Source: Flammulina velutipes (lineage: Eukaryota > Basidiomycota > Agaricomycetes > Agaricales > Physalacriaceae). Taken from it: a stretch of DNA of 64,000 bases. The notes beneath the pieces are model-generated. The model searched no databases, was not told the DNA's origin, and worked only from the letters and a program-made list of their open reading frames with translations. The DNA lies in assembly GCA_011800155.1 (NCBI GenBank), contig CM022377.1, forward strand, positions 1,426,001-1,490,000. Reading direction: 5' to 3'. The position numbers and the translations under genes were made by a program. Positions 15,137 to 28,400 of the stretch are shown one piece after another; position 1 is the first letter of the stretch, and every line of letters begins with the position of its first letter.

Positions 15137-15174
15137 GCATTTGGGCTACCTGTAGAATGAATGAATGAATGAAA

Positions 15175-15180
15175 AATAAA
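15175..15180 (+). terminator. Poly(A) signal of the SDR gene
   Basis: AATAAA 39 bp after the stop codon, directly following four ATGA repeats (15154-15172). Confidence 0.4.
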
Positions 15181-15414
15181 TCATTTAGTACGAACGAGCT
15201 GGAGAACTTATAATCCCTTCGAAATGAAATCTGATCCTCATAATCTGTGGCGTAAATCTAATCAACTTTATCAGCATTTAGTGTAAGTAGGCTTTAGACA
15301 GATCTCTATGGTATAGTACCCCAATTTGATTAGCAAAATGTTACGTGTATAGTTGGTTTCCAAAGCATAAAATCCCAGGTATATTCACCGACTGCCCCAC
15401 TGACGGTGTCGATA

Positions 15415-17331
15415 CTACATCAACACGCAATCCGACTTGGAGTCCTGAGCCAATGTCACCGACCCAATACCCATATCGGCGAACGTTACGGGCGCGGGCT
15501 TCCTGACCTCATCACTTGGGACTTCGCTGTTTTGACTCGGTGTCCTAGTCGGTGTCCGCCTCCCTGGAGGTCGAAAAGATGGGGATGAGGATGGGGACGA
15601 TGAACGCGACGCTGGAGGTGTGGTAGCAGAGTTAAATCCTGGATCAACTAGAGAGAATCGTTGGCGTCCCGGCATTTGAGGAGCTAGAAGTGTGGGCGAT
15701 GACGAATCTGGCGTCCTCGGAGGTGTGGGAGGGACCGCAACTCGTTCGGGATACATGCCCTCGCTGATCGTCTCTTGTCGTATGTTCTCCAGGACTCGAG
15801 AGTGGTCCCGGGGCTGAGAGGTCGGAGGGTATGTCTTTGCTCGTGCCTCACTTTCCATTCGTGCATGTGTCCTTCTGCGAACGAGCCTTTCTCCCGTGAG
15901 TGCATTATGCTCAACTCGGCTGAGGACGGATGGTGTGGGAAGATTGAGAGCGTCCAAACGCGCGCTAGCTTCAGAGTCCCCGTGGCCTGACGCCTATCAG
16001 GAAGATAGTCAATTGAAGCACCAGGCATGTGAACTAGAACGAACCTTGCGATACCACTCTATTGCTTGATCCAAGTTTTTATTCCCGCCCACACCAACCT
16101 CACAGTAGTACCCCATGGCGAACTCAGCGGTGACGAGTCCCTTGGACGCAGCCTTCTCTGCAAAGACCCAGGCCAGACGTTCGTCCGCCTCGAAAGCACC
16201 TTCCGCGCCGCACAAAAACCATTTGCTCAATGCCATTTCCGCCTCCATCGTGCCAGCCATTCTGTACCACTCCACACTGCTCAAGGGATCGTAGGGCCAT
16301 GGATACTGTGCAAACTCATACGCCAATCCAAGTTTGTACTGAGCAGGCGAGTAATGAAGGTACGCGGCACGTTCCAAATGTGACTTCGCTTCTAGCGCAG
16401 GCGATGAATTTGGTGGGATGAGGCTCTGTATGAGCTCCTCGGGAATGGAGACGAGAGGAAATTCACCGAGGAGGATAAGGGCGAAGGCGTACGCGGGCTG
16501 GGGAGAATTGAGGGAAGACAGAGTTGCGGCCCTGTGCAGCAAAGATAGCCCGGCAGATACGTCTTGAGGTACATTGAGCTGTCCAAGCACATGCGCGATT
16601 CCCATTCGCTGGGAAATGAAGAAAGAAGTGAGAAGTCTGGACCTCATATAATAACGATAGAAACGTACGTAGAGGCATGAGGCGACATCGAGAGTCACAC
16701 CTTTGTTGAAGCAATCGGCAGCGTGAATATCGTCCCCGACAGACTCGTATTCCCGTCCGAGATTGAACCATGCTTGGTGGAAGCCACCGTTTGCGCTTGC
16801 TTCAAATTCTCGGAATGCCTTGCGCCGGCTATGTTTGACGAAGTCTGGGAGGGCCCCGGAGACAGCGAGCGTCGCACGTAGATACTTAGCTTCGGGATGT
16901 TTGTTCTTCAGCTCCGATAGAATATACGCTGCAGTCTGTGCAAGGGCCAAAATCGACTTGTCGGTAACCTGTGAAGGTCCCGCATCAGGTTCCAGGCTGG
17001 AATGGCGTTCCAATAGCAGCAGAACGTCACGACACCACGAGATCTTGGTATGTGGCGCAGCGTTGGGCTGGTCGATCTCGGAGTAGGCGACTTCGAGGGA
17101 AGCGGGAGTAGGGAGTAACGCGACGTCTGTGATGGGAAGCGACGAAGAGCGTATAGGAGATGACGGTCTGCTTGAGCCACCTGCTTGCAGCGAAGTCGGG
17201 ATGACCTCGAGGGCTGGAGAGGATGGTAGAGCGGTGAACGGCACTGGCAATGGCGATGTTGAAATCTCTAGCTTTGGTAGCATCGGCGTAGGAGAGTGAG
17301 AGAGAACTGGCCACTGCGATGTCGCCTCCAT
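15415..17331 (-). CDS. Sel1-repeat protein, Chs4/Skt5-like chitin synthase regulator with CaaX box
   Basis: Likely activator or localiser of chitin synthase, like yeast Chs4/Skt5. Three exons (17331-16669, 16608-16045, 15993-15415), all phase 0, give 601 residues. The first ~110 residues are Ser/Pro-rich. The middle contains Sel1/TPR-like helical repeats, seen as AxxxGxxxAxxxLGxxYExG-type patterns, for example HQAWFNLGREYESVGDD, SPAQYKLGLAYEFA, and EFAMGYYCEVGVGG followed by LDQAIEWYRKASGHGD. The C-terminal third is disordered. The last four residues are CVLM, a CaaX box with Met that predicts farnesylation, as in yeast Skt5. The start at 17331 is the first ATG; upstream in-frame sequence begins with GTG. 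Other Sel1 proteins share the repeats, but the prenylation signal favours the Skt5 branch. Confidence 0.82.
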
Positions 17332-17813
17332 TTGCAAGTAGGTAGAGTCCGTGAACACTGGCGGTTGGAGAGAAGCTGCTTTATGTATGACGACTTTGGA
17401 GCGGGCATCAAATCAATGAACACGCTCCTGCCTGTCTGCCGTAACTACGTCTATTTTCGGTGGAGCTTTCGAACCTGCTCGAACTTCAATACGCAGCGGC
17501 TCCCGACAATATCCCAATGGTGTGGTAGGAAGTCAGTATCCATGCCAAGATGAAGACAGTGAAAATACGAATGGATAGTTGGTCATCGTGTGCAGTACTC
17601 GAGCTCTAGTCACCAGGCAAGCTAACTTGCAGAAGTTCAAGTTGAAGGTGTTAATGACAAAACGTCAGGGAAAATCTCTTGGCGGTGATTGCCAAATTGG
17701 GACGCTTCTTCAAATAATGTCTTGGCGTACATCAAGCGTACATGCAATTTGACGAAAAAAAAGTACATAAATTATCCTGGATACACACACCTATGAGCAC
17801 CCACTAATCCGCT
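17332..17813. other. Intergenic: Skt5-like promoter and glutaminase 3' end
   Basis: No coding region. A poly-A run (GACGAAAAAAAAG) near 17,751 lies downstream of the glutaminase stop. Confidence 0.5.
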
Positions 17814-20800
17814 TCAGAAATATCTCGGCTTCTCCGGTATTCGTGGTATCGGCGGCACGTCTGACGCTGATGAAGACCCAGCCGCGGTCGGTGCAGCCGT
17901 CTCATAGTCAGGCGGGGGCACATACATCCCTTGCGCACGCATCTGCTCCATCTCCCTCCTCAAGTTGTCCACCTCCGTCCGCAGCACCTCAGAATCACTA
18001 TTTGTGTTCGTGCTAGGTGTCCCGCGCGAATGGGAAATTGAGGACCACGGACTCCTCATTGGTGTGAACTTGTGAGTTTGGGGACTTGCAGGTGACAATG
18101 TTGGATCTGCTGTCTGCGGCCCCGGAAAGAATGGTTCCACTCGATACTGCGAATGGACGGTGGGGCGCATCGGCATCAACTGCGAAGTCGTTCCCGGCCG
18201 AACGTAGCTCTCTTCGATATAGCTTTCGTAGGGCTGTTTCTCTGGCTTTTGGGGCTGCTTTCGCGCGCGCCGGATGCAGAAAAAGATTGCAATGCCAATA
18301 CTTAGGATGAGGGCGACCCCACCGACAACGCCTCCGGCGATTGCTCCAGTGTTCGATTTCTGCGACGCTTCATTGGAACCGTTGGAATTTGTTGGTGAGG
18401 TCCCGCCACTTTCATCATCGCTCGATTGATTGAGTTCACCGCCGCCTGTAGGGGTCTTCCGCTCAAGACTAACGATTCAATGAGCAACAATCAACTACGA
18501 TCCGAGGGGAGCACATACTTGAGAGCGAGCAACGAAAACAATGCACCCTGCGCCGGACTACAGATAAATGTTCAGCCCTTTTCAATGGAACGGCAGTAAT
18601 GAAAGAATAACCTGGCAGATCCACCAGATGTAGTTCCGTCACGGGAAGAGTAGGTGGTTGGGAATACGCCTGAGCTAGCATTGGAATTGATCTTCGCATG
18701 CACCCCAGATATCAACTCGTTTCGGACACCTGTATCTCCAGAAGCTCCCGCGGCGAACATACTCCAAGCTGTATTCAGTGTCAAAACAGAGCAGGACAGA
18801 ATCATGAGAAACATTAGACATACTGGATTTGGAATTGGACCGGATGGAACTATCATAGACGATACCGTAGTCTCCTCCGTCTATACAACTGGCGATGAGC
18901 AACGGGTTTGAGAGGTAATGTGTTTATCTCATACCGGACGAGAATTCTGATGTGTAGAAGGCATCCTGTTGAGAATATAACTGTGGAGTAGTGTTAGGCT
19001 CTGCGTTTTCAACGATTCCCGGACGCACCTCGTCATCTACAAGCTTCAACTCTAGCAGACGATCATAGTAGAGGTTATAAATTAATCCCCACGATGATGA
19101 TATACCATATTCCGAGACGATGTGATTGTCCAAGACGGCTTGACTCTTCCACTCTTCAAAGAGAGCAGTAGCGTTGGCCTGGAATTATAGGTCAATCAGA
19201 TAAAGGGTTGTGAGAGGTACGCAACTCACAGAGTATGATGAACTATCATCGTCTTGGCCAACTGCGTTGGCGATGGCGGCCATACATTTGATACCCAATA
19301 TTCCCTTCAACGCCAGATTCGCGTTGGTGATACCATCGGAATCCGTGCTAGAAGTATGACTAAGAAAATGGGATAGGCATTGAGAAAATGTCCATACAAT
19401 CCAGAAGTTGATGTCTTTTGGGCTATGAGAAAGTCGGCCCACTTTGTGAGAAGCCCATACTGGGATATGTCAATCAAACGCCATACACCGGAGCAGAGAG
19501 GATACAGACATATTTCTTAATGATGGTAGCATCTCCCGAAAATATTGCATGAGCCCATACCATGAGAAGCATATTGCCACTACCTAATCGGAGTCAACTA
19601 CCAGCACAACGTTTCATGAGCGATAAAGAACATACTTTCAATAGCCTTCTCTTTCGGAGGGGAAAAGTTCGCCGTCGCCGTCGGGAAGTCAGACCCTACG
19701 CTAGAGAGTGAGGATATTATCAAACACAGATTGAAGATAACTCGCCTAAGTCTGGGATAGCAAAATCAGCAGTTTCGGTGTTCTTCTGGACGCGCAACAG
19801 TGGTTCAAGCAGGTAGCCGGCCCATGAAGCATTCAAAGATAGGAACGCCGGGAACGCAGCGTACATGACGTCTACGGGATTTGTGCGGCTGAGCCGACAA
19901 TGAGCGTGAGACGTTTGAGGTGTACAACATATACCCACCGAGATCCACCTACGTCTTTCATGAAACTCATGATATCTGATGTGTTCCATCCTCCGTCAGA
20001 TGATTCGCTGACGGTGATCTCTACACTAGCCATTGCCTGACGAGCAGCGACTGAGACGACGTCTGCATAGTCATCTGAAATTTCTCTTGCTGCATTCAAC
20101 AGCGTGCTGTCCAACGCGATGGCTCTGGCGCGCGCGTCATTAAAATCAGATAGTAGGTCAGAGATCTGGCTAGATTGTCAATAGGTGGTACGGAGAGGTC
20201 GGGGTATAAGTCTTACAGCGTCGTTGATGTTTGAATACTTCGTCCAGAAATAAGCGTGGCGTTCTTGAGATGTGAACTTAATGTTAGGATCTCGTAACAT
20301 TCCAAACGCCCACATGGCAGACTTGTCAGTACTGCTGATGTTTCCCAGATCCACGGCAAAACAGAAGGCGGGATATGCCCTGCAACGAACAGTGAGAAGA
20401 GTACTTCAGATGAGGAAATACACACATACTGGTTTATGGGCCTGAAGTTCTCATCTTCAGTATTGGCGAGCTCCTTGTCGTTGTTCCATTGTGCACGGGA
20501 TGCGGATGCACTTCCAGTGCGGTAAGTAGCTCCGTCGCTCTGCGAAAATTTGAACGGTATGCTCCCAAAGACGATGTAAAACATACGTTAGGAAATGCAT
20601 AGTAAATGGTTGAGTCCAATGCCATCTCGCCTTCTTCGCTGAGCGAGACCGGAGTTGACAGAGAAGCATGGTGATATACAAGTGAAGCTGATTTAACTGT
20701 ATCCCAGGTCGTTTCTCTTTTTGAATCTGCCGACAACCATTCTTTCTGGGGATTAACATGGAGGACATCGGAGAAGGTTATAATAGACGACATGCCTCCA

Positions 20801-21351
20801 GTAACGTCCGAATAGAATTGAATTGAGTGTTCTTGTCCGTCTGTGCTTTCAGCATCGATGTAGAGATAGGTGAAAGGGAGCGATTGAAGGACCAAGTTAT
20901 CAGGCTGCGAAGGTGATCAAACTTTGCCAATCATGTCTCTCATCACCACGCACCTCGATTGGGTTTAAGAAAGTCACAGTAACATCCATGGGACCAGCTT
21001 GAATGGTTAATATGCTCCTGGTGGGTGTAATTTCCACTTGTGTGAGATTTGTTGGAGTACCGCTGTCGCCAAATAATTGCAGGGGTTGTCCGTCCACCAT
21101 GATCCATGCATCCCACGCAACAATCTGGGAGAATAAATAAACAATTCTCTACAGATGTCATAGATACTCACATGTCCTAGATTCCAAAATTGTGGCCATT
21201 GGTGGGCTTGTGGGCGTCCTGCGGTGGTGTCCAAGTAGCTGTTCAGATACGGTGTCCTGACAGCCAACGGCACCGCGGCCGGCCAAATTTGAGCGAATGT
21301 CGACGAAAGAAAGAGCGTAGGGATGAGGATAGCCTGTAGAAAGGCCTTCAT
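17814..21351 (-). CDS. Glutaminase A-like secreted ectoenzyme with C-terminal membrane anchor
   Basis: Fungal GtaA-type glutaminase (domains known as DUF4964/DUF5127/DUF4965/DUF1793), expected to act outside the cell on L-glutamine. Start at 21351 gives a signal peptide (MKAFLQAILIPTLFLSSTFA) followed by the family opening PAAVPLAVRTPYLNSYL. Further conserved blocks across about a dozen short introns include TYRTGSASASRAQWNND, FRPINQYPAFCFAVDLG, ANFSPPKEKAIE and SGNMLLMVWAHA. Near the C-terminus the minus strand encodes a glycine-rich transmembrane helix (GGVVGGVALILSIGIAIFF) followed by basic CIRRARK, then a disordered cytosolic tail ending in PRYF. This architecture, a soluble enzyme plus a single-span anchor, is common in Agaricomycetes. 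I did not resolve each exon junction. Confidence 0.85.
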
Positions 21352-21700
21352 TGGAGACGGAGCACTGCAAGCAGGCTGGATAGTTGGACAATGTCTGGAA
21401 CGACTTGGAAGTTGTTGAGCAGGACACCAACCCTGTCTAACGCATCAAGGGATCAAAAGTCCTCCCGTCTCCATATCATCGTGATGTGGGCTATGTGCAT
21501 CTGAAGGGACTGTACAAGTGCTTCAGACCGGTTTCGCAAGGTTTCGCAGTGCCTTCTATACTGACGGATTCGGTGCGAGGATCACCGATGTCGATTTGCT
21601 GTCACATCATCAGGACCTTGTCGGGACACGGGATTCTGACTGGACCGACATATTGATTCGATAACTATCACTTTGGCATATACTTCCACCTAGTTTCTGG
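21352..21700. other. Intergenic between glutaminase start and GGPP synthase stop
   Basis: Promoter of the glutaminase gene and 3' region of the synthase gene; no other feature seen. Confidence 0.5.
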
Positions 21701-22951
21701 TCATACAACACTATTTCTACTCACCCGGAGGTAGTCCATCAAATTGCTGAGACCGGCGTTGCCACCCAATCTGTCAATCTCGCTTCGAATACGCTTCTCT
21801 AAAACATCAAGAACGTCCAACGTATACTCGAATGACTTGGTACGATCCTTCAGGTAAGAAATGACATGGTGCTTTAGGGTGGGCGTCGTTGGTCGTTTCT
21901 GGAGAACGTTTAGGACTTGACGGTTCGAAGTATCAGCATGGATGCTGTGAACTACGGGGAAAGAGAATTTCCCCTCAGTCAGGTCTTCTGCGAAACCTTT
22001 ATTGCTGCTGTACTATTCGGACAATTTAGGTTTTCAATGCGGCAATTGTCAGCGTCGAGGAAATTTACCTCCGGGCTTTGAAGATTCATAAGATCATCTC
22101 TGATTTGAAAGTATACACCTATGAGGTTGACCAGGGGCGTATAGTTACTGGCATTTTCAAGTCAATGTATGCCAACCATAGAAAGGGTATGCCACTTACA
22201 CATTTGTATTTGTTGTGGCGCAGGCCATCATCAACTTGATGCCGATTCGAAGGAGACCGCCAGTCTCTGAATGACAATAAGCAGCGAAAGATATTTAAAT
22301 CAACACTTACTGTTGTTAACCATCGAAACATACTCCTCTTCACTCGGACATTGGAGGCTGTCACGCCATTGGAGCTCCAAGCCTTGTCCGCGGTGGAGGG
22401 AGAGTAGTTCTGTCGTGACAATGGCGTCAAGATTGCCGTCTGTTTGAAGAGTCCGCAGCTCTTTGAAGGCTAGGAAATAGACATAGTTTGCCGTATTTAT
22501 TGTTTGGGGAACACCGTAAATCTTGTGCGCGACTGTAAAGATTTAGTACACAATAACTCAACGTATCAAGACTCACCGGGCTGCCCCCGCCTCAGCTGTG
22601 AATCGTCTTCAATATCATCAATGCTAGGGAGTGTGTCGGGATTACCTACTGGGAATGATCGTGCGGGAGCTTACAGTAAACTCGCATTATGCAACATATT
22701 CACGATGCGAGAGATCAAAGATGTATTTGGTTGTGGCACGTTTAGCCATAGATTGAAAGCCTCGATTAGCCTACTGCGCATGTCTTTGCCGGGATTGGAT
22801 GATACATAGTCAAAGGGTTCCAATAGAGCCTTCAGAGAGATCAGCTCCTAGTTATTGAACACGGTAGAAGATGAACCAATTCGTCAGATTCCTTCCATTC
22901 GGGCTCAGAGGATAACTTCTCCAAGAGGTTTTCGTACATCGGCAACGACAT
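21701..22951 (-). CDS. Geranylgeranyl diphosphate synthase
   Basis: Trans-prenyltransferase that condenses farnesyl diphosphate with isopentenyl diphosphate to give GGPP for protein prenylation, ubiquinone/carotenoid-type products or diterpenes. Start at 22951 ([13 protein letters not shown]) matches the basidiomycete family opening. Intron 1 is 47 nt and joins ESDEL to [16 protein letters not shown]. The first Asp-rich motif [12 protein letters not shown] and the second [10 protein letters not shown] are intact, as are [30 protein letters not shown] and [15 protein letters not shown]. The protein ends [11 protein letters not shown]. It probably is the general GGPP synthase, since nothing nearby looks like a terpene cyclase. 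Its start lies 324 bp from that of ATG15 on the other strand. Confidence 0.93.
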
Positions 22952-23275
22952 GCTGGGGTGAAGTCAAGATTGGTTGCAAAACTAGATTCCCAGTCCGTAA
23001 TCAAAGTGTTCTTAACAAACGGCACGCGACAGCTGGACGATAAAGGGAAATAGGGGCGGAATGCCGCAACACGTAAGATGCTGCACTGCCACTGCCAGTC
23101 CTTGACAAGTGATCACCAACTGCTTCAAAGCTTCACTACTTCGGTCTCAGCGTCTCTTCTCTTTCTTTTGGGAATACACCATATATCCATCATCCCAGTC
23201 CTCCGACTCGTCCTGCTTTCGTTGAGGATCCTAGTCCTCCCATTAACGCGCAGGCTCGCAGTCACTTTAACGACC

Positions 23276-24712
23276 ATGCTCAACCTCCTTCCAACTACCC
23301 TCCAGCTCCTCCTCTCATTATTTCTGTGGAATACCGTTCCAAATGTACCCTCAGACTTGCATTTCCAGCTACGCCATACTCACGCAACGTCCAATAATTC
23401 CCGAATCATCTTTCATAATCCTCTGCCCACTTCGTTGGATTCGAACAGAACCACACACTCTATTGCCACGAAGCCGACCACTGTATACAAACCGTCTTCT
23501 TGGAATAACTACATGTCGGCACGATTTCGACCTTTGACCGATTCCAACTTGTGGACGCAATCGGAGTTGAATGGACCGGACGTTGAGAAGAGAGAAACTT
23601 TGCTCACGTTGGCGAAGATGAGCTACGACACTTATTATGAACCAACTGACAAGTCTTGGTACGACTTGGGGCCCGAATGGAACACGGTCAGAATTCCAGC
23701 TCTCGATATTTCTTGTCTTACTTACGCCTTGCAAAGACTTTCTCGTACGGATGGGAACCAGACGCCGATGGATTCCGTGGTCACGTCTTCGTCTCTACCG
23801 ACGAATCAACTGTAGTGGTTTCCATCAAAGGAACGTCTGTACCCTGGCTGGGAGGTGGTCCAACAACAAAGAAGGACAAGGTCAACGACAATCTCCTTTT
23901 CTCGTGCTGCTGCGCGCGCGTTGGACCAACGTGGAGCACTGTCTGCGACTGTTACAACGGCCATTCGACATGTCGTCAAGATTGTGTAGAAACTGCTCTG
24001 GCTGAGGATAGCCTATTCTATCCTATGGGAACGGTATGCCTACAGTGCATCTCGAGCTTACGATTCTCGTACTCACATCGCCTCTAGAACCTGTATAATA
24101 ATATATCCTACATGTATCCTAACGCGAACATATGGATGGTCGGTCATTCGTTGGGAGGCTCCCTGGCTTCTCTTGTAGCACAGACGTTTGGTGTACCAGC
24201 TGTGGCTTTCGAGGCACCTGGTGACCGTTTGCCTGCACAGCGCCTGCACTTGCCTTCTCCTGTAGGCTTTCTCCGTACCCAAACGCCGAATCAATACTCA
24301 ATGTATACAGCCATCGACGCAACATATCACTCATGTATACAATACGGGAGACGTAAGTCAGTGCCCTGCCTCGAAACGTGCCTAACGCGTCTTTCTTAGC
24401 CCATTCCTCAAGGTACCTGCACAGGCGTGTCTTCCACGTGTGGGAGTGCTGGATATGCGCTGGAAAGTCATTGTCATCTGGGTAAGATTATCAAGTATGA
24501 CACAGTGAAGAAGCTGGGATGGAGGGTGAACGTGCAAAACCACCTCATCACCGCGATGATCGACCTATTGAGCATAGAAGATGAATGGGAAGAAGGAAGG
24601 GAGGTCCCCCAGCCTATGGATGAAGAAGAGGACTGTGTGGTACGTCGCTCTCTTCCTCGTCTCATCTTTGACTTACAGGAGACAGGACTGCTTCCAATGG
24701 GAGTACGTATAG
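23276..24712 (+). CDS. ATG15: ATG15 autophagic-body lipase
   Basis: Vacuolar class-3 lipase that breaks down autophagic bodies, delivered as a membrane protein through the multivesicular-body route. Six exons (23276-23686, 23737-24033, 24088-24261, 24311-24352, 24400-24639, 24686-24712), every one in phase 0, give 396 residues. The N-terminal hydrophobic stretch LQLLLSLFLW is the signal anchor, followed by LHFQLRHTHAT. The lipase elbow GHSLGGSLASL holds the nucleophile Ser. The family block NDNLLFSCCCARVGPTW, NHLI-type C-terminal histidine region and the ending CVDCFQWEYV are diagnostic. An earlier in-frame ATG at 23078 would add 66 residues containing another hydrophobic run. I prefer 23276 because family members start close to their signal anchor. 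Confidence 0.93.
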
Positions 24713-25466
24713 GAAACGGCTTGCACTCTACTTCATTCTAGAGCTATTCACCTTCCTAATTGAAAGGATATTCAACAAACAACCATTCGTGTTGAGCGTC
24801 CTGGTTGGCACTTCTTTGGGTCAAAATCTGTTTGCGCAGGACCATACCATACGATCTGACGACGCGTTGCTGTCTGGATCTTATGCAGATTTGCCCAACC
24901 TCGACGACAGACAGCTACAGATACAGTACTGACACCAGAATCTGTCGAACGAACCCAGAAGGCGACCTCGGAGAACCAAGGAGCCGAAAAGTCCACGGAG
25001 CTTACCTTTTCGAGCGGAATGAGCGTCGAGAAGACTAATTTGCCGATGCGTGCCGGCACGATGTGCCCCCGGAGCGTTGACCGTTCGGGAAATGTGGCCA
25101 AAATCGGGCGAGTGTGGCGAGCTGATCGGCCTCGAAGATCTGGTTTTGGGGTCCGTGCGCAGACGCGTTTGACGCGTCTTAAAAGGCGCCCACGCTTCTT
25201 GTCAGCTCCTTTCGACTCTTTCTTCCCTACCCTCACATCCATCCGCCCTTTTGCCACTCCCGCCCTTGACTTATTCGTTCGCGATCTTAACTTGCCTCCA
25301 CTACTCGACTAAGCTATTCGACTCGGCTCTACCGTAACATCATCTTATTATACGTACCTGCAGTCAGTTCGGCTGCACTACGGACGTAACTACCGACAAC
25401 CTCGAAGTTCGCACACTCTGAGTCTGTTTAGATATCACCTTATTCTCCGTTATTCTGGCTTCCACC
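24713..25466. other. Intergenic: ATG15 3' region and RRM gene promoter/leader
   Basis: A TTAAAA element near 25,179 followed by a long CT-rich tract looks like the RRM gene core promoter and leader, about 290 nt before its ATG. No gene seen. Confidence 0.5.
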
Positions 25467-28400
25467 ATGTCTGGCTCTCCCCATTCTTCCCTTTCAACGC
25501 CAATTCCTCCTCCGCGAGCACCCCCATCTCCTCCGGATTCCATCGCTTCCTTTTCTACCGGCTCTCTTAATCCCAACGCAGGCGACTTTATCCCAACTTC
25601 CTTTGGAGAACACCGAGAGTTGGATGCCCACGTTCCCAGCTCTCCATCTTCTGCATCGGTTCAATCTTCCCCGGGGTCCTCGTCGTCGACCTCCGTATCA
25701 TTTACTCTAGCACCTTCATCGCAATCAGTCTCATCCTTCGCCTCCATTACCAGCACTCCTTCGCTATCTTACATCACACCGTCGACCACACAATCTTCGT
25801 TTTCTTCATACCATTCGCTTTTGGACAGCCCGAACCAGACGCCGCTTGGGTTCAAACGTACCGATCCCTTCGAGGAAGCGGATATAGACTCCCACCATTC
25901 TGATGACGCCGGTCGTCCACTTCTTCGGTCCCTCCGCAGAGGTAGCCCTTCTACTGCAGGCGAGTTTTTCCATTGTTGATTGTCTTCTCTGTTCACTAAT
26001 CTCCGCCTAGATATCGAGCCAGGCGAGATCACCACTTCCTCCGCTACGAACGCAGCAACCGTTGCCCTGCCGTCTTCCCCCGAGGTGGTGCCACCAGGAC
26101 CTCCCAAAAAAGCGACGTATGTGCCTCTACCAGACATTGAGATCCACCAGGCGGCCCCCAGCACTTTCATGAATCATTCTACAGCAAACTCTGCTCGTGG
26201 CTCTACGCCTGTAACAGACGACGGTTCTCAAGACCTTTCTGACAAGACACCTAACGTATATATCAATGGACTGCCACCTAATTTCCCGGAAGATCAACTT
26301 TTCGAGCTTGCTATACCCTTCGGAGAGGTCAAGAGTGTCCGAAGTTTCACTCGCCATGTCGGAGAAAAAGAGAGTGGATACGGTTTTGTCTTGTGCGTAA
26401 CTCTCTACACCATCCTATCATACTCTCATGTGCTTTCATGCAGATTTGAAACGATCGAATCTGCCGAAAAATGCATACATGCTCTGCGCCGCTTCAGAAA
26501 TTTGCACCCGACATTCTCCAAGGTTCGTATATTTTTCCTTACTCTTACTCCGTGCGCTGAATTGTCGCAGCAGGTCCATAAGATTCCCGGCACCTCGTTT
26601 TCGCAACCAGCTTCCACTCAGTCCCTATCGCAAAATCAAAGTAGTATGGACGACGAGACGTTCAAGAACAAGATGGAACGCTTGCATGATCCCACTAGCA
26701 CGAATCTATACCTTGAAGGGTGCGTCCTAATGTGAAGCAAAAGAACGCAACACTCATCCGACCTAGGTTACCTTTGAGTATCGATGAACCCGTGAGTTCA
26801 TCCTTGCTTCTTGTTAATGGTACAGTTCCCTAAAACACTTTTCAAGTCTCTCGGCGCATTGATGGCCCCTCATCGAATCAAAAGTAGTCGCCTCTTCCAA
26901 ACTAGGCTCAGTAACCCACCTCGAATCATCGCTTTCGTCAGGTAACATATGCATCTTTCCTCTTCAAACTCCTATTGACGGCTTCCCAGGCTTGACACCC
27001 GCGCTGGCGCAGAGGATGTGATAGAGCGGTTGCATGGCCGAATGGTAAGAGGGTGGAACGATCCAGGCAGTCGCATATCGGTACGCTTTGCTGATACAGC
27101 CGAACAACGAGAGCTCAGAGTGAGTAATCCGCATTTTCTTCTTGTTCATCCGCTCATTCTTTTCCGATAGCGCACAGAACGTTCTGGCAAAGAGGACGAC
27201 CCATCTCCTTCGAGACTGACCATAGCTCAAGCGGCCTTGCTGAACCTCCACGGTCGTGATCAGTATCGTGTCCCCCCTGCTGCTGCCAGTGTCCCTCGTC
27301 GCGCTGCTCCTCCTCCTATCGGCGTCGATTACGGCCAGTTACGATCCTCCTATCACGACCTCTCTTCCAACGCAGCAGATGCGGCGTATCAGGATGAGAT
27401 CGTGTTGCCGCCTTCGCACAACGTTTTGCCGGGACAGTCGATGTCGTACGACAGGAATGCCATGCACGGGTCCTCTGGCCCGTCGAACCCAGAGCTGACG
27501 CCCGCGGTCGTAGCGTTGCTCAATTCCCTCCGCGGTACCAACCTCTACGCAGGAGAAGATGCCCATTATGGTTCTCTCCCTCAGCACAATGCACCGTCTC
27601 GGACCAGTCGCAGCCTCACCCACGCTCAGCTTCAACTCCTCAACGGAAGTCACAGGAACACCGAAATCGACGAGTCAGGCGATCATTACCCCGTTATTGG
27701 TGCCAGTACTGGCCAGGCTCGCAATGGCTTCACCGCGACGGAGGAATACATTCTTCAAGCCCATGCCCAAACCCAGAATCAACGACGTCGCCCCAATCGC
27801 TTGGATATGTCTCAAGCACACGGGCAGCCTCAGTTGGGCGATCCGACCAACTTGAATCTTGGCGTACGGGGCATTCGCACGCAGGCATCCAACGTCTCTG
27901 TTCCCCATCGTACAGACTCGTATCAATCACCGAGGATGATGGGCGGTTCTCTTCCTGCGTTGCAAGAAGAATTTCAAACGTCAAGGGCCCAAGGACCTCT
28001 GCGAGACCTTTACACTCGGAACGGCATTCCTCATAACGGATCTCCTGATCTCAGTGAGCGTGGCTACGGCGATTTGCCTTCGCACAATTCCCAGACCTCG
28101 GCGTCGAACGCTTCTCGTACTTCGTCTCAGACAACGAACCGAAACAACCACAATACACAGGCGCATGTCCGTTCCTCGACACTCCCTCCGCATTCTACCC
28201 CGTCATCAGATCAGATTCACTCTCGACACTATCAACACAGCAGCATGAGTATCCCAAAGTCTAGAAACATCACTTCCGAAATCATGCGCGCCACTTCTCA
28301 GCGCGTTCAGCACAGAACCAACAACTCTATCAGCAGTATCGCCAGTGGCGATGCTGCGATGTACTCCGAATCCAAATATCCTCACGACGCAGCACATCCT

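Noticed and set aside
24427..24741. Alternative ATG15 end reading ETGLLPMGVRIGNG
   Set aside because: Depends on retaining or mis-splicing the last intron. Splicing at 24685/24686 gives the family ending CVDCFQWEYV.
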